From Paenactinomyces guangxiensis (GTDB lineage: Bacteria > Bacillota > Bacilli > Thermoactinomycetales > Thermoactinomycetaceae), in NCBI RefSeq assembly GCF_016055185.1, contig NZ_JAECVR010000001.1:198345-262344 (forward strand): a DNA stretch of 64,000 nucleotides, given 5' to 3'. A model generated the notes under the pieces. It saw nothing but the letters and a program-made list of their open reading frames with translations, did not search any database and was not told the DNA's origin. A program made the position numbers and the translations under genes. Shown here piece after piece: positions 23,917-33,865 of this stretch (its first letter is position 1; each line of letters begins with the position of its first letter).

Positions 23917-26900
23917 TCATCCCATGTCCCCATCATCGCGGCCCCCGGGATAATCATCTCCCTGGGCGGATTTTCCTGCCAGTGCATCAATCGCCGTGGC
24001 ATCCCCTAAATCGGCAGCCTCCCGCAACCACTTCTCTCCCTCTTGCTGATTTTTCTTTAACCCGTCTCCGTTTAACAAGCGGATTCCCAACTCGCAGGCG
24101 GCTGCGGCATCCCCGGCATTCACCGCCTTCCGCAGCCAATTTTCTCCATCTGTTTGGTTTTTTGGGATTCCGCGCCCATCCAGCAGGCGGGATGCCAACT
24201 CACTCATGGCTTTGACATATCCGGCAGCAGCAGCTCTTCGTAACCACCGTCTTCCTTCCTGCGGGCTGGCAGTCAGCCCGTTTCCATCCAGCAAGCGCAG
24301 ACCTAACTTATACATCGAATGTTCATACCCCAGTTGTGCGGCTTTTCTTAACCACTTCTCCCCCTCTTCTTGATCACGGGGCAGCCCTTTTCCATCCAAG
24401 AGACGTTGCCCCAGTTCATCAATGGCATACGGATAATTGGCCGCTACGGCATTTCTCAGCCACTCTTCCCCTTTTTCTCTGTCCCGGGACAAGCCATTTC
24501 CGTCGAGGTAACGCTCTCCCAACTCACTCATTGCATTGACATATCCGGCTATTGCCGCTCTCTTTAGCCAGCGCTCCCCTTCAACCACATTTTGTGTTAA
24601 TCGGCTCCATCTAACAGCCGGGACCCAAGCATAAACATGGAATGGTTGAATCCCGCCTCGGCAGCTTCCCTTAACAATCTTTCCCCTTCTTTCAAATCCT
24701 CCGGCAATCCTTTTCCATCCAGCAACCGTTGTCCCAGTTCATCCATTGCGGGATAATAACCTGCCTGAACTGCTTTCTTCAGCCACTTTTCCCCTTCCGC
24801 TACATTCACAGGCAAAATATTTCCGTCCAGCAGACGCCCGCCCAAATTGGTCATCGCCCGGTTGTGTCCTTCTTTTGCTGCTCTCCTTAACCATCTTTCT
24901 CCTTCCTCTATATCCTGTTCCAAACCGGCGCCGTCAAGCAAACGGATTCCCAAATTGCACATGGCGGGTTTATGCCCGGCCATGGCTGCCTTTCTCAGTA
25001 AATGTTCCCCTTCCCGTGTATTTTTTTCGATTCCGTATCCGTCCAACAGGTAGGAACTATATAAATTCTCGGCACTATAATATCCCGCCTCGGCCGAAAG
25101 TTTTAAGCATTTCATGCCGCTCGGTGTAATCGCTCCTTTTTCATTGAGCGAGAAAATGGCAATTTCGTATAACGTAGCAATCTTATTTTTTTCCCACAGC
25201 TTAGTAGGAAGTGTCTCGGCAATTTTACAACATTTCCCGTCCTGGCCCATATGGAAATCGGTCCAGAAAAACAGAAACCTGGCAATGGTCTCAATCGGGA
25301 TATCATCGTATTCGGAAAGCCACTCCACAATCGAGCGTAAGGCACTCCTGCGGTCATGGCGGCTGTAATAATGGTTCCGCACAAAGTCGGCAAAGGCATT
25401 CAAGCGCAACTTAACCCGGTTTAAATCCAATCCCTGCAACTGGTAGCCCACATGCTTTTTTAATTTAAAGTGCAGTTCCGGCTGGCGTAAACGTAAACCG
25501 AAATGTTCCAGGTATACTTGGATGCTTGCTAAATCAAGAGGTGCTACCGGTTCAAAGATTGACAGCAGCAAAAGCGTTTCACTTAAAACCCTTCTGTCCT
25601 CTTCTGTTACATTGGTATCATGCCATTTGTCTGCCTGCCACCGGTAAATATCATCATTATCAATATTTACATGTTTGGAATTCCACTGTTTTTCTCTCAC
25701 TTCTCTCGCAGCCTCTGCTACCCTTAAGGGCCAGCCATTACTCGCTTCCCAGACTCTGTCGTTAAATTGCTTGGCTTCCTCATTGATTTCCTCAACTTTT
25801 GTGACCAGCGGAATTTCGGAGCGGTCAAAAAGCGGGATGATCAACTCAGTCACTCGCAAGTGATCTTTTAACCAGGCTTCAACCGGAGTATTTCTTCTCA
25901 CTGTCAATAACACCTTCGCTCCCACAGGTAAAGTTTTGGGTAAAAATGACAACCCCGATCCACTGGAGCTGATCTCATCGAGTGCATCAATGATTAAAAT
26001 AACTTGTCCACGCTCAGCGACAACATGATCCAGCGCTTGATAAAGCACTCGGTTATATAGCTGCATCATTTCTTTTGTCTCTGTCCGAAAAACATTATTT
26101 GACCGGTGTTTTAAGCCGGATTGTCTTCGCAAATATTGTTTGGAGCTCAAAGGAGAATTCAGTCCGGAATCATCTTGTTCTGACAGACCTTCCAACTCTT
26201 CATGAGAAACTTTGTTAATAATTAATGTATTTGCCTGCGCAACAATCGACCCCACAATTTCGTGAGGCAGATTAGATTGTTTGCCAAAATGAAGGAGGCA
26301 TCCGGGTAACCAGGGAGCCAACCGGCGAACATTTCTTTTCTGTGATCCCTGCGGGACCATCTGTTTTACCAATTCTTCAGTAATCTTGCTGCAGATCGCC
26401 GATTTCCCGGAACCCTCGCCTCCGGAAAGCAGCAGATACTCCCCGGTCGTATGGGAATGAAACACAGCCAATTTCTCAAGAAGATTTTGAATCAGCTTGT
26501 CCCGCGCGCCAAAATACTCCAGATGACCGTTTCTCTCACTGGCAATCTGTTTAATTAATGTGACTAAACCGGGATCACGGGATAAGTCTGAGGTAATTAA
26601 ACCATGTAAACTTTTGTTGATCTCATCGAAATGCTTGTATAAAGGGGATACAATTGCGGCTAAAATAGCAGGTATTAATTCTCTTTGAAATTTTGTATGA
26701 AGCTTGGATGGAAGGTGGGTGACGGGGTTGCGTACCGTTTTGGCGATAAAAATAAGCTGCCGGATTCCGTCATCAATACTTTCATATTGTTCCTCACTTA
26801 AAAACAACTCTTTTCTCGGAAGCAATTCAAGCAATCCAATCACACGGGGCAGGTTATAGTTCTTTTGATCCTTCCAATTTTGCCAGGACTCCGGGAAGGT

Positions 26901-27182
26901 GACGCGGTGAATCGCTTTCAGCCAAACCTCTATCTTCCGCAACAGATCCTCGGGCTGAACCCCGCTGTCCATGGTAAACTGCAGCAGTGAATCGGCAAAA
27001 TCCTAAACATAATAGAACTGGTTATCCCCTTTTAATGCTTCAATCAAGCGGTCCCCGAGGATTAACACCTCATCAAATTTTTTTACAATCCCTTTATATT
27101 CCTGACTGTGGCTAAAATCATCCAGAACATGTTTCTCAAAAAATGACTTACTTGCTTGAAAGGGTAGTTTCACATCTTTCAT
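23917..27182 (-). pseudogene. HEPN-like / STAND NTPase / Sel1-repeat protein, broken by a stop and a frameshift
   Basis: Three consecutive open frames form one gene of about 1090 codons. Start ATG 27182 (MKDVKLPFQASKSFF) behind GGGAGGGG. After 59 codons a TAG (27005-27003) interrupts in frame; the same frame continues as DFADSLLQFTMDSGVQPEDL. A helical region has a HEPN-like R-x4-H (TVRNPVTH). The NTPase follows: FGARDKLIQNLLEKL, Walker A GGEGSGKSA, Walker B VILIIDALDE. The C-terminus is about ten Sel1/TPR repeats (GERWLRRAAKEGHNRAMTNL type). Near 24603 one base is missing (LLDGA-D-stop instead of LLDGAGLTQNVVEGERWL). The architecture resembles STAND-type anti-phage or signalling NTPases with repeat sensors. 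Two lesions suggest recent decay; a programmed frameshift cannot be excluded. Confidence 0.8.
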
Positions 27183-27200
27183 CGACACCCCTCCCGCCAT

Positions 27201-27509
27201 CTGTTCTTTAAAGAGCCAAAACTGATGCTCCTGTTTTCTTTCTGTTCCGCAACAACCCTATGCAGGGTTACAAATCAGTCTGGGGGAGACGTATGTTCTT
27301 TATAAATAATATTATCCAAATTCTAAATATTTTAAACTTATTTTTATCAGAACAAGCCGTTAAATTTTCTGTCATTTATTGGTATAAGCAATTCCTTTCT
27401 GGCAAATGATAGTCATGACTCAACAGGTTTTTGCCATTTTTAAGTAAAAATCGGTCATATGTTATTTACAAACTAAAAAAATTGTGCTAGCTTTTTTCTA
27501 GATTAGGAG
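27201..27509. other. Divergent intergenic region
   Basis: About 300 AT-rich bases between the broken NTPase gene and the ccdC-like gene; presumably holds both promoters. No gene, strong repeat or terminator recognised. Confidence 0.4.
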
Positions 27510-28076
27510 GTGAAAACCTGCTATTTCTTAACATGGAGATATCCTTCTGTGTTAAAAGTTGCAGGACGGCCTATGGGGCACGTTTTACCAGTCAACATGC
27601 ACGTGCTTACATCACTTATTTTACTCTTGATGGCTTCCTTGATCATCTTCTTCCGCTTGCGTGCGACTAAAAAACCGACATCAGTTAAGAAAATTATCTT
27701 GCCTCCGTTGGGGATGAGTACAGGATTTTTGATGTTTTTGTATCCGCCCACACATATTCCACTAAGCTGGGCAATCATTGCTTTTCTGGCAGGAGCGGTC
27801 TTTCTCTCCATTCCTCTTATTCAGACATCAAAGTTCCAGGTGATTGACAATCAAATCTATTTAAAGCGTTCACGCGCTTTTATTGTTATTCTGATCGCTC
27901 TACTGATCATCCGCCTTTCACTGCATACCTATATTGAGCAACATATCAGCATTTTCCAGACAGCCGGGCTATTTTTCATTCTCGCTTTCGGTATGCTGCT
28001 CCCATGGCGGCTGGCGATGTACTACCAATATAAGCAAATCGAAAAAAAGCGGCTTCGCGAACCGGTGCAGTCTTGA
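27510..28076 (+). CDS. CcdC-like (DUF1453 family) membrane protein
   Basis: Up to 188 residues with four or five TM segments: VLTSLILLLMASLIIFFRLR, LPPLGMSTGFLMFLYPP, AIIAFLAGAVFLSIPLI, AFIVILIALLIIRLSL, GLFFILAFGMLLPWRLAMYY. The pattern RATKKPTSVKKIILPPLGMSTG is typical of CcdC/YozB-like proteins near cytochrome-c maturation genes. No ccdA is nearby, so a role in cytochrome biogenesis is not supported by context. The start is unclear: GTG 27510 overlaps its own AGGAGG, and ATG codons at about 27573 and 27597 are alternatives. Confidence 0.7.
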   Translation: MKTCYFLTWRYPSVLKVAGRPMGHVLPVNMHVLTSLILLLMASLIIFFRLRATKKPTSVKKIILPPLGMSTGFLMFLYPPTHIPLSWAIIAFLAGAVFLSIPLIQTSKFQVIDNQIYLKRSRAFIVILIALLIIRLSLHTYIEQHISIFQTAGLFFILAFGMLLPWRLAMYYQYKQIEKKRLREPVQS

Positions 28077-28085
28077 GACAAGGCG

Positions 28086-28112
28086 CCCTCCGCCCCGGCG
28101 ACGGAGGGTTTC
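28086..28112 (+). terminator. Terminator after the ccdC-like gene
   Basis: CCCTCCG-N9-CGGAGGG followed by TTTC. GC-rich stem with a short T tail. Confidence 0.65.
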
Positions 28113-28124
28113 AATCTTCTATTT

Positions 28125-28566
28125 CCCTGCCTGTTTCCTCAGAATAAACTTATATTCCATGGCGGCGCAAGAGAGCGGCCGACACTCCTTATCCCGCTTA
28201 TTTTGACGCTGTTGAACCACCGTTGTAAATCATGCTGCTGCTACAGGATGGACTGTTCTCTTTTAAGATGGCTTCCTTCGCTCCAACAGCTTTGGCCGTC
28301 TCCAAAGCTTCATGTGCTCCGCGGATCAATGCCTCTGTCACGTCATTTTCCTGATTGTCGATTCTCTTGTTTTTCCGTCCAGTACCTCATCCCCGTCCCC
28401 TCCGACAATCTACGCCGGGTTTCTGGGTGTTGATAATCCTCCTAACTGTTCGGGACATACAGCCACTGCTTCCCCTTTCTTTACAAGTTCCTGAATTTGT
28501 TCGATCTGTTTGATCATACCGGCAGCAGACACCGGCAAAAAAGGCGCTGACCATTTTCTTCACCAT
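28125..28566 (-). pseudogene. Decayed DUF523 gene
   Basis: Fragments in three frames spell a DUF523 protein in order: MVSAFFAGVCCRYD, then QIQELVKKGEAVAVCPEQLG and GLSTPRNPA-stop-IVGGDGDEVLDG, then NDVTEALIRGAHEALETAKA and ILKENSPSCSSSMIYNGG, then VSAALLRRHGI and YSEE. At least two frameshifts, an internal TAG and a stop near the end make it non-functional. DUF523 proteins are small, Cys-containing and of unknown function. Read from the sequence only; too broken to appear as one frame. Confidence 0.8.
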
Positions 28567-28731
28567 CGTTCCCTTTACGTCATATGCAGGATATCACAAA
28601 GCAAGTTTATAGTGAAAGTTGTGAACTCGGCAGAAGCTCTACTCGAATAAGCCTGAACTTGTTACAATGGAAGTAATAACATTATTTTTTTGCTAATTAT
28701 GTAACCGTTTTACTAGAGGAGAGTGTTCCCA

Positions 28732-30024
28732 GTGTCAGAAAAGGTTGTTGTGGTGGGTGGAGGATTAGCAGGCTTAAGTGCTGCTGCCCGGCTCGCCCAT
28801 TACGGGTACGAAGTGACCCTGCTCGAGAAAGCTCCCAAACTCGGCGGACGGGCCATCACGATTCCGCTGAAGGGCTTTAATTTTAACTTTGGCGCACATG
28901 CGATCTATGCACGCGATAAATCTGTTTTGCGTAAATTTGAAAGTGAGATCCATCTCCATGTGGATTGGAAAGACTTTTCGGCTTCCAAGGCTTTTTACGA
29001 TATGGGTTCTTATACCACTCCCATGCCGGCAACCCTGGAAGGCCTCTATCGAACCAAGATCCTGGATTCACAAAACAAACTGCGCTTTGCCTACGAGGTT
29101 TTTAAAACAATGGCTTCCATTGAGCGCGGAGAAGACGGTGTACCCATCGGAGAGTATTTGCAAAAAGAACCGGAACAAGTCAGAGATCTGCTGTTAACGG
29201 TTGCCTCGTCTAACTTTTTTACCAATGAACCTGAAAAAATCCCTTCACCGCTCTTTTTCGAATATTACAAGCGCCTCTTCTCCACCCATCGGGCCGTGTC
29301 TTATATCGGCGGGGGCTGGCAGGCGATTGTAAATTCATTTGCCGAAATTATTGAGAAAAATGGCGGCAAAATTGTACCGAAAGAAAAAGTAACCGGGCTG
29401 GATTGGAACGGGAACCGAATCACTGCCGTTCACGGGAAAGAACAAACTTATGAGGCAGATACTTTTATTTTCTGTATTCCGCCTAAAGAGTTGTGCAATC
29501 TGTTCAGCGATACACCGCAACAGAAATATTTTGATGAATATAGCCGCTATGCCGCCACCCAGGTAGTGGTCTATGACGTAGGGCTTAAAGAACGGATTGC
29601 CAGCCCGTTTACGTATGTCTATCAAAAGGCGCAGCGCGTCTTTATTACGGATATCTCTTACTATGATACCACCTGTGTCCCCGAGGGCGGACAGTTAATG
29701 CAAGCAGTTGCCTATCTGAATGAAGAAGAGATCGCCAATGGTAAAGCGGACGAAAAAATAGGCATTATCGAAACTGTTTACGACAAACATTTCCCTGGCT
29801 GGCGTGATCGCCTCGTCGCCAAACGCGTCTCCAAAAAGGCAACAGTCCAGGAAATCAAGTGCATTGACGATCAGCGCCTGATGCCGGTCAAATTTTACAG
29901 CCTGCCCAATGCTTACTTTGCCGGTGACTGGTGTCAAGGCGAGGGGCAGCTCTCTGAACTCTCCTTCAGTTCTGCTTATGAAGTGACCAGCCGGATCATC
30001 AAACACCCCATCGAAGAAGCTTAA
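28732..30024 (+). CDS. FAD-dependent phytoene desaturase / amine oxidase-like oxidoreductase
   Basis: About 430 residues. N-terminal dinucleotide fold VVVVGGGLAGLSAAARLAHYG with the acidic EKAPKLGGRA motif, typical of FAD amine oxidases and carotenoid desaturases. C-terminal FAD-contact block NAYFAGDWCQGEGQLSELSF. Start GTG at 28732 (VSEKVVVVGG) has AGAGGAG ten bases upstream; GTG 28723 is too close to it. It is a single gene with its own terminator and no carotenoid-synthesis neighbour, so the substrate is open. Confidence 0.85.
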   Translation: MSEKVVVVGGGLAGLSAAARLAHYGYEVTLLEKAPKLGGRAITIPLKGFNFNFGAHAIYARDKSVLRKFESEIHLHVDWKDFSASKAFYDMGSYTTPMPATLEGLYRTKILDSQNKLRFAYEVFKTMASIERGEDGVPIGEYLQKEPEQVRDLLLTVASSNFFTNEPEKIPSPLFFEYYKRLFSTHRAVSYIGGGWQAIVNSFAEIIEKNGGKIVPKEKVTGLDWNGNRITAVHGKEQTYEADTFIFCIPPKELCNLFSDTPQQKYFDEYSRYAATQVVVYDVGLKERIASPFTYVYQKAQRVFITDISYYDTTCVPEGGQLMQAVAYLNEEEIANGKADEKIGIIETVYDKHFPGWRDRLVAKRVSKKATVQEIKCIDDQRLMPVKFYSLPNAYFAGDWCQGEGQLSELSFSSAYEVTSRIIKHPIEEA

Positions 30025-30026
30025 TT

Positions 30027-30065
30027 AAAAAAGCAACCAGCGGAATCAACTGCTGGTTGCTTTTT
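30027..30065. terminator. Bidirectional terminator
   Basis: AAAAAGCAACCAGC...GCTGGTTGCTTTTT: a 14-bp perfect stem between convergent genes. Confidence 0.9.
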
Positions 30066-30066
30066 G

Positions 30067-30639
30067 CTATGTCATCAACATAACCACAATCGCTCCAAGC
30101 ACCGTCATCACCACGGAAACGGAAGCAAACACGAGTGAAAAAAGCATCTTGTCATAAGCATAGGCTTTTAGCTGCTCCGGTGTTTTTTCATCAAGGCGGC
30201 GGGCATGGAACCGCAGGTTCATATTCCCGATATAAATCAAGGCGAGTGGAATCACGACCAGATACCAGACCGGCATTCCCTCCATAAACAGTTTATTTCC
30301 ATCCTGCATAACCGCCTGGACAAAGAAAAAGACACTGAGCGCGACCAGCAGAATCGAACTGGAAGTATAGTAACGCCGCCAGTTGCTCCCCAGCTTATCC
30401 ATCTCATATTGAAACAGTTCTTTCATGCCGGGTAGATAGAACAGCAACGGGTTAGGACGTTTCATGATCTGCAAACTGAGCGGCGGAATGAGAAAGATCA
30501 GCCCCAACACAGTGTAAACCACCGGGGCGGCAGCCTGAAAAGCGATCAAGGCAAATACGATCAACAGATTGACAAGAAACAGCAGATTTGTATAAAGCAA
30601 CTGTTTCCGGCGCAGTGTGCGTAACCGGCTTTCTTCCAT
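30067..30639 (-). CDS. Hypothetical membrane protein
   Basis: 190 residues from ATG 30639, which has AGGAGG seven bases upstream (codons to 30699 lack one). Four TM segments in two pairs: LLFLVNLLIVFALIAFQAAA, VVYTVLGLIFLIPPLSL, then a soluble loop, ILLVALSVFFFVQAV and WYLVVIPLALIYIGNM, then a final hydrophobic end VFASVSVVMTVLGAIVVML. The N-terminus is basic and cytoplasmic. No family recognised. It stands alone between a terminator and the MDR gene. Confidence 0.7.
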   Translation of the reverse strand: MEESRLRTLRRKQLLYTNLLFLVNLLIVFALIAFQAAAPVVYTVLGLIFLIPPLSLQIMKRPNPLLFYLPGMKELFQYEMDKLGSNWRRYYTSSSILLVALSVFFFVQAVMQDGNKLFMEGMPVWYLVVIPLALIYIGNMNLRFHARRLDEKTPEQLKAYAYDKMLFSLVFASVSVVMTVLGAIVVMLMT

Positions 30640-30876
30640 AAACAACCTCCTAATACAAATACAGCTATTTTTTACTGTTTCCCAGAGGAAAACCGTCATT
30701 CGTCAAATGTTGTATATCTCCCTGATCAGAGCAGTCAAGGGATTTTGTTGCTTCGTTTGAACCGGGTCATCAAAAATCTTAACATATTTTTGCGCTAATG
30801 CTTGATCCAGTTGTTGCAAACGTCGTAACATCCCGCTGCCGGTTTCGCTGCTTCAACTCTTTCACATGAACCAATT

Positions 30877-31917
30877 CTATTTTGAGACTGCACGTTTTTG
30901 TCCGGGGTCGGCTACTTTTACAAGCTGTTTTCCAATGTTCTCCCCGCTGAACAATCCCAGGAAGGCTTTTACTGTATTTTCAAACCCCTCAATAATATTT
31001 TCCCTGAATTTACATTGACCTTGTGCCACCCATTGCGTCAGCTGGGAGATCCCCTCATCAAAGCGATCTGCATAATCGGAGACAATAAAGCCTTTCATCA
31101 ATGCACTGGTAATCAGCAGTTGGGGTTGAATACGCGGACCGATGTCCGGTTTTTCCAGGTTATACAGGGAGATCTGCCCGCATAACGGAATACGGGCTTT
31201 ATGATTTAACAGGGATATGACCGCATCTGAAATATCGCCGCCCACATTGTCAAAATAAATATCTACGCCCTTTGGGCAAGCATCAGCCAGGGCCTTCTTT
31301 ATATCAGGGGTGGTTTTATAGTTAATGGCTGCATCAAATCCCAATTCATTGACCAGATAGTTGTTTTTTTCGTCAGAGCCGGCAATGCCTACCACCCGGC
31401 ATCCTTTTATTTTGGCTATTTGTCCGACAACCGAACCAACAGCACCGGCCGCTCCGGATACAACCACGGTTTCCCCCGCTTTTGGCTGACCGATATCCAG
31501 CAACCCGAAATAGGCGGTAAGACCCGGCATGCCCAAAATTCCGAGAGCAGTTGTAACGGGTGCGATATCCGGATTTATTTTTCTTACTTGGTTACTCCCA
31601 GTAACAGAGTATTTCTGCCAGCCCAGATTGCCCAGCACTATGTCGCCTTCTTTCAGGTCTGCTGCTTTGGATTGAACCACTTCGCCGACAACGCCGCCGG
31701 TAATCACTTCGTTTAGCTGATAAGGGGGAACATACGATTTGCGATCGTTCATTCTGCCGCGCATATATGGATCGACAGACAGGTACAGTGTCCGAATGAG
31801 AACCGCCCCTTCTTCCGGTTGGGGAACAGGTTTGTCAACCATTTTAAAATCTTCTTCTGTTGGCATTCCTTTTGGTCTCTTGACCAGGAGAATTTGCTGG
31901 TTTTTTTCTTCAGTCAT
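30877..31917 (-). CDS. NADP-dependent MDR oxidoreductase (PTGR/CurA-like)
   Basis: 346-residue zinc-independent medium-chain reductase. N-terminal MDR fold with PYMRGRMND, then the NADPH Rossmann motif SGAAGAVGSVVGQIAKIKG and IYFDNVGGDISDAVI, which define the leukotriene-B4 dehydrogenase/prostaglandin reductase/CurA/YfmJ group. These reduce alpha,beta-unsaturated ketones and aldehydes. No zinc-binding cysteines of alcohol dehydrogenases. Single gene. Confidence 0.88.
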   Translation of the reverse strand: MTEEKNQQILLVKRPKGMPTEEDFKMVDKPVPQPEEGAVLIRTLYLSVDPYMRGRMNDRKSYVPPYQLNEVITGGVVGEVVQSKAADLKEGDIVLGNLGWQKYSVTGSNQVRKINPDIAPVTTALGILGMPGLTAYFGLLDIGQPKAGETVVVSGAAGAVGSVVGQIAKIKGCRVVGIAGSDEKNNYLVNELGFDAAINYKTTPDIKKALADACPKGVDIYFDNVGGDISDAVISLLNHKARIPLCGQISLYNLEKPDIGPRIQPQLLITSALMKGFIVSDYADRFDEGISQLTQWVAQGQCKFRENIIEGFENTVKAFLGLFSGENIGKQLVKVADPGQKRAVSK

Positions 31918-32078
31918 GTTGATTCGCCCTTTCTTTACACTAAAGTTGTCCAGATGCTTATTTTCGGATCTCTACTTGAATCACGAGTCCTGTATGTTTG
32001 TTTTATACAATATCCCCATTTCGTTATACTTCCCGGTCTCTCAATGGCAAAAACCCCTGACACCCAGTCAGAGGTTTA

Positions 32079-33101
32079 TCACGCGGGGATATTCACCTGT
32101 AACAGGAGCCGTTCCACGGCCAACACTTTATCTATTTTTCCCGATTTCATCTCCTGATCAGCCGCAATCGCCCTGGCAAGCAAAGAGCGAAGGGCTTCTT
32201 CGGAAAAAGCCGCACTTTGCCGGAGAGCCAGCTTAACCGGATAGGGGTGGACTTTGAGATGGGAGGCCATTTCTTTCTCAGACATCCCCTGCCGGGCCAG
32301 AATCTTTACCTGGAGCATTAAGCGGAACTGGCGGGTAATTAAGGCTAATATGCGAACCGGCTCCTCCCGTTGATAGAGCAAATCATACCAGATGCTAAAA
32401 GCTTCATCTATTTTCCGGCGGGCAATACTGTCGGTCAGCTTAAACACGTCATGTTCCAATGTTCTCGGAACCAGCTCTGATACCACTGATGGGGTGACGG
32501 TTCCGCCCTTTCCGACGAAGGTGGCCAGTTTGACACACTCCTGGTAAAGGAGACGCAAGTCGGTCCCGGCCAATTGTACCAGTTCCCGCAGAGCTTCCTT
32601 CTCTATATCCACCCCCATCTGCTTCAATCTCTTTTGCAGCCAGTGCAGCAGCTCGCTCCCCTTCAGAGGTTCAAACTTCATTGTATATGCTTGTTTTTCC
32701 AGGGCTTTGACCACTTTTTTTCGTTTATCCAATTGATCCGACGGAGCGACCAGGATCACCACGTTAGACGCAAGTGGCTGTTCGAGATAAGAGAGCAGTG
32801 TTTCCGGTTTGTGGTCCACTCCCCCGCGTTTTTTGGCTGTGGAGAGGAAGCCGGCATTTTTTCCGATAATCAGGCGCCGGTCACCGAAAAAAGGCGGAGT
32901 TTCTGCTTCTTGCACCAGTATTTGAACCGGAACCTCTTCTAAATCCAAGGTGGTTACATTTCCGAACTGATCCTCTCCCGGCATGAGTTGATTCCGCATC
33001 CACTCAACGGTTTCCTCAATTAGAAAGGTTTCTGAACCGTAAAAAAAGTAAACCGGCCGGACATTCTGTTTCTTTATTTCCTGGAGCAGTTGTCGGTCCA
33101 T
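32079..33101 (-). CDS. holA: DNA polymerase III delta subunit
   Basis: 340-residue clamp-loader delta subunit (YqeN). N-terminus RPVYFFYGSETFLIEETVEWM, then LIIGKNAGFLS, NVVILVAPSDQLDKRKKVVK and the helical C-terminal collar LALITRQFRLMLQVKILARQG. Length is normal. In Bacillus holA is next to comEC and rpsT; here an ECF sigma/anti-sigma pair sits between holA and comEC, with only 26 bases to holA, so they may share a transcript. Confidence 0.93.
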   Translation of the reverse strand: MDRQLLQEIKKQNVRPVYFFYGSETFLIEETVEWMRNQLMPGEDQFGNVTTLDLEEVPVQILVQEAETPPFFGDRRLIIGKNAGFLSTAKKRGGVDHKPETLLSYLEQPLASNVVILVAPSDQLDKRKKVVKALEKQAYTMKFEPLKGSELLHWLQKRLKQMGVDIEKEALRELVQLAGTDLRLLYQECVKLATFVGKGGTVTPSVVSELVPRTLEHDVFKLTDSIARRKIDEAFSIWYDLLYQREEPVRILALITRQFRLMLQVKILARQGMSEKEMASHLKVHPYPVKLALRQSAAFSEEALRSLLARAIAADQEMKSGKIDKVLAVERLLLQVNIPA

Positions 33102-33127
33102 CCATTCTTCACCTCATCCGTCCCCAT

Positions 33128-33865
33128 TTACTTGTGTATTTTCTTTTGTTCCACATCAACCGTTACTTTTTCCCCGGTTTCTTCCCCGTTTTTCCCCTTA
33201 AATACCAACTGGATCTCCCGATTTGACTTCCAGGAAAATCCGGTTAGTTCACCTTCCTTAAACACTTTACTTTGATATTGGATTTCTCCTGATGCCTTCC
33301 GGACGATCAGGCGATTCCCTGTCAAATGGGCTTGATACGTTTTTTCAGGAGACCAAACGGCTTGTGTGGAACTGGCTGATGACTGATCCTTCGTATCCTC
33401 AGGCTCTTCAGCGATGGTGAGCGATTCCGCGGGAGCGGCTTCACCCTGGTTGTCTTTTGCTGCCTGATTCGTCATAGAGGGTTGCGGTTCAAACTTCTCC
33501 GGGATGAGGGGGTAAACAAGCAGTCCAATCAAGAGAACAGCTGCTGCGATGCCTCCGATTTTTGCCTGCCATGACCGATACCACGGTACTTTAACGGTCG
33601 TGCGCTCCGGGGAAACCTGATTTTCATGTTCAGGAGTTTGATCGAAATCTCCGTCAATCGTCGGGAGGATGGAATCCACCACGCTAACCGGGGGCACAAC
33701 CTTCGGGAGTCCGGATAACTGATCAGACAAGCAACGAAACTGTTCGGCCAGTTTGGCATCTTCCGGCAAAGTCAGCAAATGCGCTTCCAGTTCTGCTTTT
33801 TCCGCCGGGGATAAATCGTTGTCCAAATCGCGCTGAATGAGATCAATTATTTTCTCACTTTCCAC
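33128..33865 (-). CDS. Anti-sigma factor for the adjacent ECF sigma factor
   Basis: About 245 residues. Start GTG 33865 (VESEKIIDLIQRDLDNDLSP) overlaps the sigma gene by 19 bases, behind AAGGGGGG. The N-terminal zinc-finger-like anti-sigma region has an altered pattern (EAHLLTLPEDAKLAEQFRCL; only one Cys, no clear HxxxCxxC). One TM segment (IGGIAAAVLLIGLLVYPLI) is followed by an extracytoplasmic domain. Gene overlap with the sigma factor and topology support regulated release of the sigma factor at the membrane. Confidence 0.8.
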   Translation of the reverse strand: MESEKIIDLIQRDLDNDLSPAEKAELEAHLLTLPEDAKLAEQFRCLSDQLSGLPKVVPPVSVVDSILPTIDGDFDQTPEHENQVSPERTTVKVPWYRSWQAKIGGIAAAVLLIGLLVYPLIPEKFEPQPSMTNQAAKDNQGEAAPAESLTIAEEPEDTKDQSSASSTQAVWSPEKTYQAHLTGNRLIVRKASGEIQYQSKVFKEGELTGFSWKSNREIQLVFKGKNGEETGEKVTVDVEQKKIHK

